From Spongospora subterranea (lineage: Eukaryota; Endomyxa; Phytomyxea; Plasmodiophorida; Plasmodiophoridae), in NCBI GenBank assembly GCA_900404475.1, contig OUQQ01000385.1, positions 6,747-26,213 of the forward strand: a stretch of DNA of 19,467 bases, in the 5' to 3' direction. The translations under genes were made by a program, and so were the position numbers. Below, one piece after another: positions 17,724 through 19,467 of this stretch (position 1 is its first letter; each line of letters begins with the position of its first letter). Under the pieces are notes generated by a model, which was not told the origin of the DNA, searched no databases, and saw only the letters and a list, made by a program, of their open reading frames with translations.

Positions 17724-18294
17724 ACAGTCAGTCAATGCGATAACCGTTGCATATGCATGGTCATAGTGTGCGTAAAATTGACGTTAAAGGTCGTACACCT
17801 TACTTTACACTCGTAGTCTATTCACTGCGGGACTTGCGTTTTTTGACGTTACTGTAGTTTTTCTCAAATAAAGATGCATTAGTAACTGTCTGGTGGCGAT
17901 TGCTCAAATGACAACAAGATCTCAAGAATGATTTAATTTGCTGAAACTGCGCCGTTGAATAAATGGACGTAAAGTGTGGCTCGGGTCGCTAAGCGGGACA
18001 AACTACAAACGTTTCAAGTAGCAATGGACGCCTGGATTACACGCAAACTAATCTACCTTTTCAATTGAATCGATTTTGACGATTTTTTCAATTATCAGCT
18101 AATGAAAATGGGTCGTATGACACCGAGTTTGCTAACAGTTGGCCTTCTCTATCGATGTGTTTTCAGAAACGCGGTGCGGAATTTCTCGAATGTAGGGTCG
18201 TCCGGGTTGCAAAGTAAACGTTTATCAACGGCATTTTACTCAGCGTATCGGCGAATTCTGCAGCGACCATTTCAACGTCATTGCAGAATATGCC
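17724..18294. repeat. Duplicated segment, copy B
   Basis: Direct-orientation, diverged copy of 15941-16415, with indels and an added stretch of roughly 140 bp. Its right end (18141-18294) carries the tail of the PARG-like coding sequence. The stretch 17501-17723 between the inverted fragment and this copy shows no feature. Confidence 0.8.
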
Positions 18295-18364
18295 AAACTA
18301 ATCTACCTTTTCAATTGAATCGACTTTGACGATTTTTTCAATGATCAGCTAATGAACATGGGTC
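18045..18364. repeat. 70-bp direct repeat, 250-bp offset
   Basis: The segments 18045-18114 and 18295-18364 are identical except for three bases. The second copy begins exactly where the PARG 3' fragment ends, so the 18045-18294 unit looks like the start of a tandem duplication whose second copy was cut short. The near identity shows that it is younger than the copy A/copy B split. Confidence 0.9.
18141..18294 (-). pseudogene. 3' fragment of the PARG-like gene
   Basis: Matches 16259-16415, the part of the second exon that codes from the GIFGND region to near the C-terminus, on the same strand as the parent, with many substitutions and small length differences that break the frame. The body of this second copy is missing: at 18295 the sequence switches to another repeat. 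Confidence 0.85.
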
Positions 18365-18396
18365 ACAAGCCCATCCGGCTTTTGATTACGTTAACC

Positions 18397-18583
18397 AAAA
18401 GAGAAGCTTTTGAAAGCGATGATGACTGATGATCATAAGAATCATATCCATAGGCGTATAGGGGCACAGGAAGCTGCGGTAATATATGTTTTAGGCAAAC
18501 TTGGATACAATAAGATAGTACGCCTATGGATACTACGATTTTTATGATGATAAATCATCGCCGCTCTCAAAAGCTTCTCTTTT
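18397..18583. mobile_element. MITE-like element with 62-65-bp terminal inverted repeats
   Basis: The left arm 18397-18458 and right arm 18519-18583 are inverted copies sharing AAAAGAGAAGCTTTTGA, GATGATCAT-like words and TATCCATAGGCGTA. The 60-bp centre is unique. No coding capacity. Size and structure fit a miniature inverted-repeat transposable element; the transcript would fold into a long hairpin. No target-site duplication is clear. Confidence 0.75.
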
Positions 18584-18596
18584 TCGTAAGTTGGTA

Positions 18597-18900
18597 CTAG
18601 TATTTAATAACTTGCTTTTTCAAAAAGGTGTAATAGGATCGTAATTTGGAGCTCAATGTGCTTGACGTGAATTTCGAAAAAGGAGATTCGGCCAATATTT
18701 CGCATGTTTTCAAATCCATCATACTTTCCAATTCCAACTGCTTAGGTTTCATTTCTTCGTTGGGGTGATCCTGGGCATATTGTTCGCAATACAATGCCAA
18801 TAATTATGTTTCCTGCGTCCAAGCATCTGCTTCAACGGTACCTTTTGAAATGTTCGCGTGCAGATCGCTGATAAAATGAACTACCTCATCAATGTATCGT
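18597..18900 (-). pseudogene. Broken coding remnant, possibly Myb/SANT-like
   Basis: One minus-strand frame reads RYIDEVVHFISDLHANISKG from about 18900, then EADAWTQET, an in-frame TAA, LLALYCEQYAQDHPNEEMK, and ends KLRSYYTFLKKQVIKY at the TAA 18597-18599. Another stop lies just upstream of the RYID part. The order W..E......L, then F.K.T.STL..KL...Y loosely recalls Myb/SANT-like DNA-binding domains found in transposase-associated proteins, but I cannot confirm the family. The two stops indicate a decayed gene. Confidence 0.35.
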
Positions 18901-18904
18901 TACA

Positions 18905-19467
18905 TAAACGAGAACGCCATGCCGATTATCTCTGTTGGAATTTGTTACCAATGACAGTGCTTGCACAGTAGTCCAATAGGAACATACTCACTTACAGTAA
19001 CTGAGCGATTGCTAAATACTGTGCCAGTCATTCGTCACGCTAAAAAAGTGTTTATCAATCACACGATTGTCACACCAATCGTTTGCCCCAGGGAGGTAAT
19101 TTCTAATTCTGTGAAACTTTAAATCGTGCGCGTTACTGCGCATTCATGATCCATCGCTGCGCATTTGGATATGATGTGCGCGCGACTTTCAGGTAGCATC
19201 AGGTCAAAATGTCAATCGGAAAAAGTTCTTACAAACTTTTTATCTGCCCTTTTTCAACGTTCCTACTGTGCGCGTATTGCTCACGTAAGCGCAACGTTGA
19301 AAACAGTGTTGCGCAGCAACACGCAGTACTCAAAAATTACATTTTCACTTTTTACCGGATGTGTGAACCAGTGGTGTGTGCTGTTGAGCAGGGGCTTTTG
19401 ATATTTGAGCGGTTGCTCAGAGGAACTGCTTGTATTTTTCCAGCAAGATCTTCAATCTGTCTTGGTA
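18905..19467. other. Unassigned right end
   Basis: No gene recognised. The interval is enriched in TGCGC words between about 19125 and 19315. It also contains an 11-bp inverted pair, TTTTCAACGTT (19251-19261) and AACGTTGAAAA (19293-19303). The plus-strand open frame 19165-19401 has no recognisable motif and is probably accidental. Confidence 0.35.

Noticed and set aside
1..19467. CRISPR array, bacterial operons or prophage
   Set aside because: The genes are eukaryotic with spliceosomal introns, and the repeats found are coding minisatellites, inverted elements and segmental duplications, not spaced CRISPR repeats.

Overview
The window looks like nuclear DNA of a compact, intron-rich eukaryote that builds motile flagella, most likely a protist or flagellate lower eukaryote. 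Evidence: five protein genes, four of them interrupted by mostly 37-70 bp introns (two of about 170 bp and one of 121 bp) with GT..AG borders, often GTAATA/GTAATG/GTAAAT donors; no operons or Shine-Dalgarno sites; a ciliary coiled-coil gene; a nucleolar SURF6 gene; a eukaryotic class I ribonucleotide reductase large subunit whose residues resemble plant/amoebozoan/oomycete-type enzymes more than animal ones; and Copia and mariner/Stowaway-like transposon debris. I cannot fix the lineage from sequence alone.

Layout, left to right. 41-481: a fold-back (long inverted repeat) element. 551-729: a dense cluster of GTAC motifs in front of a small three-exon gene (801-1300, +, unrecognised basic protein). 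1488-2933 (+): an eight-exon CCDC42/CFAP73-type (DUF4200) axonemal coiled-coil protein. 2942-3751: an 810-bp element with Stowaway/plant-mariner-like termini, inserted 8 bp after that gene's stop. 3860-4445 (+): a frameshifted Copia gag remnant, then about 1.5 kb of unassigned sequence with decayed-looking open stretches. 5967-7189 (-): SURF6/Rrp14, four exons. 7190-8187: intergenic. 8188-10413 (-): a single-exon 741-aa secreted Trp/Gly/Asn-repeat protein with a SUEL-type lectin domain and a GPI-anchor-like tail. 10414-12402: nearly 2 kb without a confident gene. 12403-15415 (-): RNR large subunit, nine exons, 782 aa, all catalytic residues present, with an E2F-like site upstream. 16206-17268 (-): microbial-type poly(ADP-ribose) glycohydrolase, two exons. 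17152-18364: debris of duplications of that gene, including an inverted copy of its 5' end facing it and a direct copy of its 3' end. 18397-18583: a MITE-like hairpin element. 18597-18900 (-): a broken coding remnant. The rest to 19467 is unassigned.

How the genes relate. The functional genes are housekeeping or cell-surface genes that are not obviously co-regulated. The RNR and PARG-like genes lie in tandem on the minus strand and both touch DNA synthesis/repair, but nothing in the sequence shows that they are linked functionally. The most unusual features are the lectin-tipped Trp-repeat surface protein and the PARG locus, whose 5' end is mirrored by an inverted, frameshifted copy only 58 bp away.
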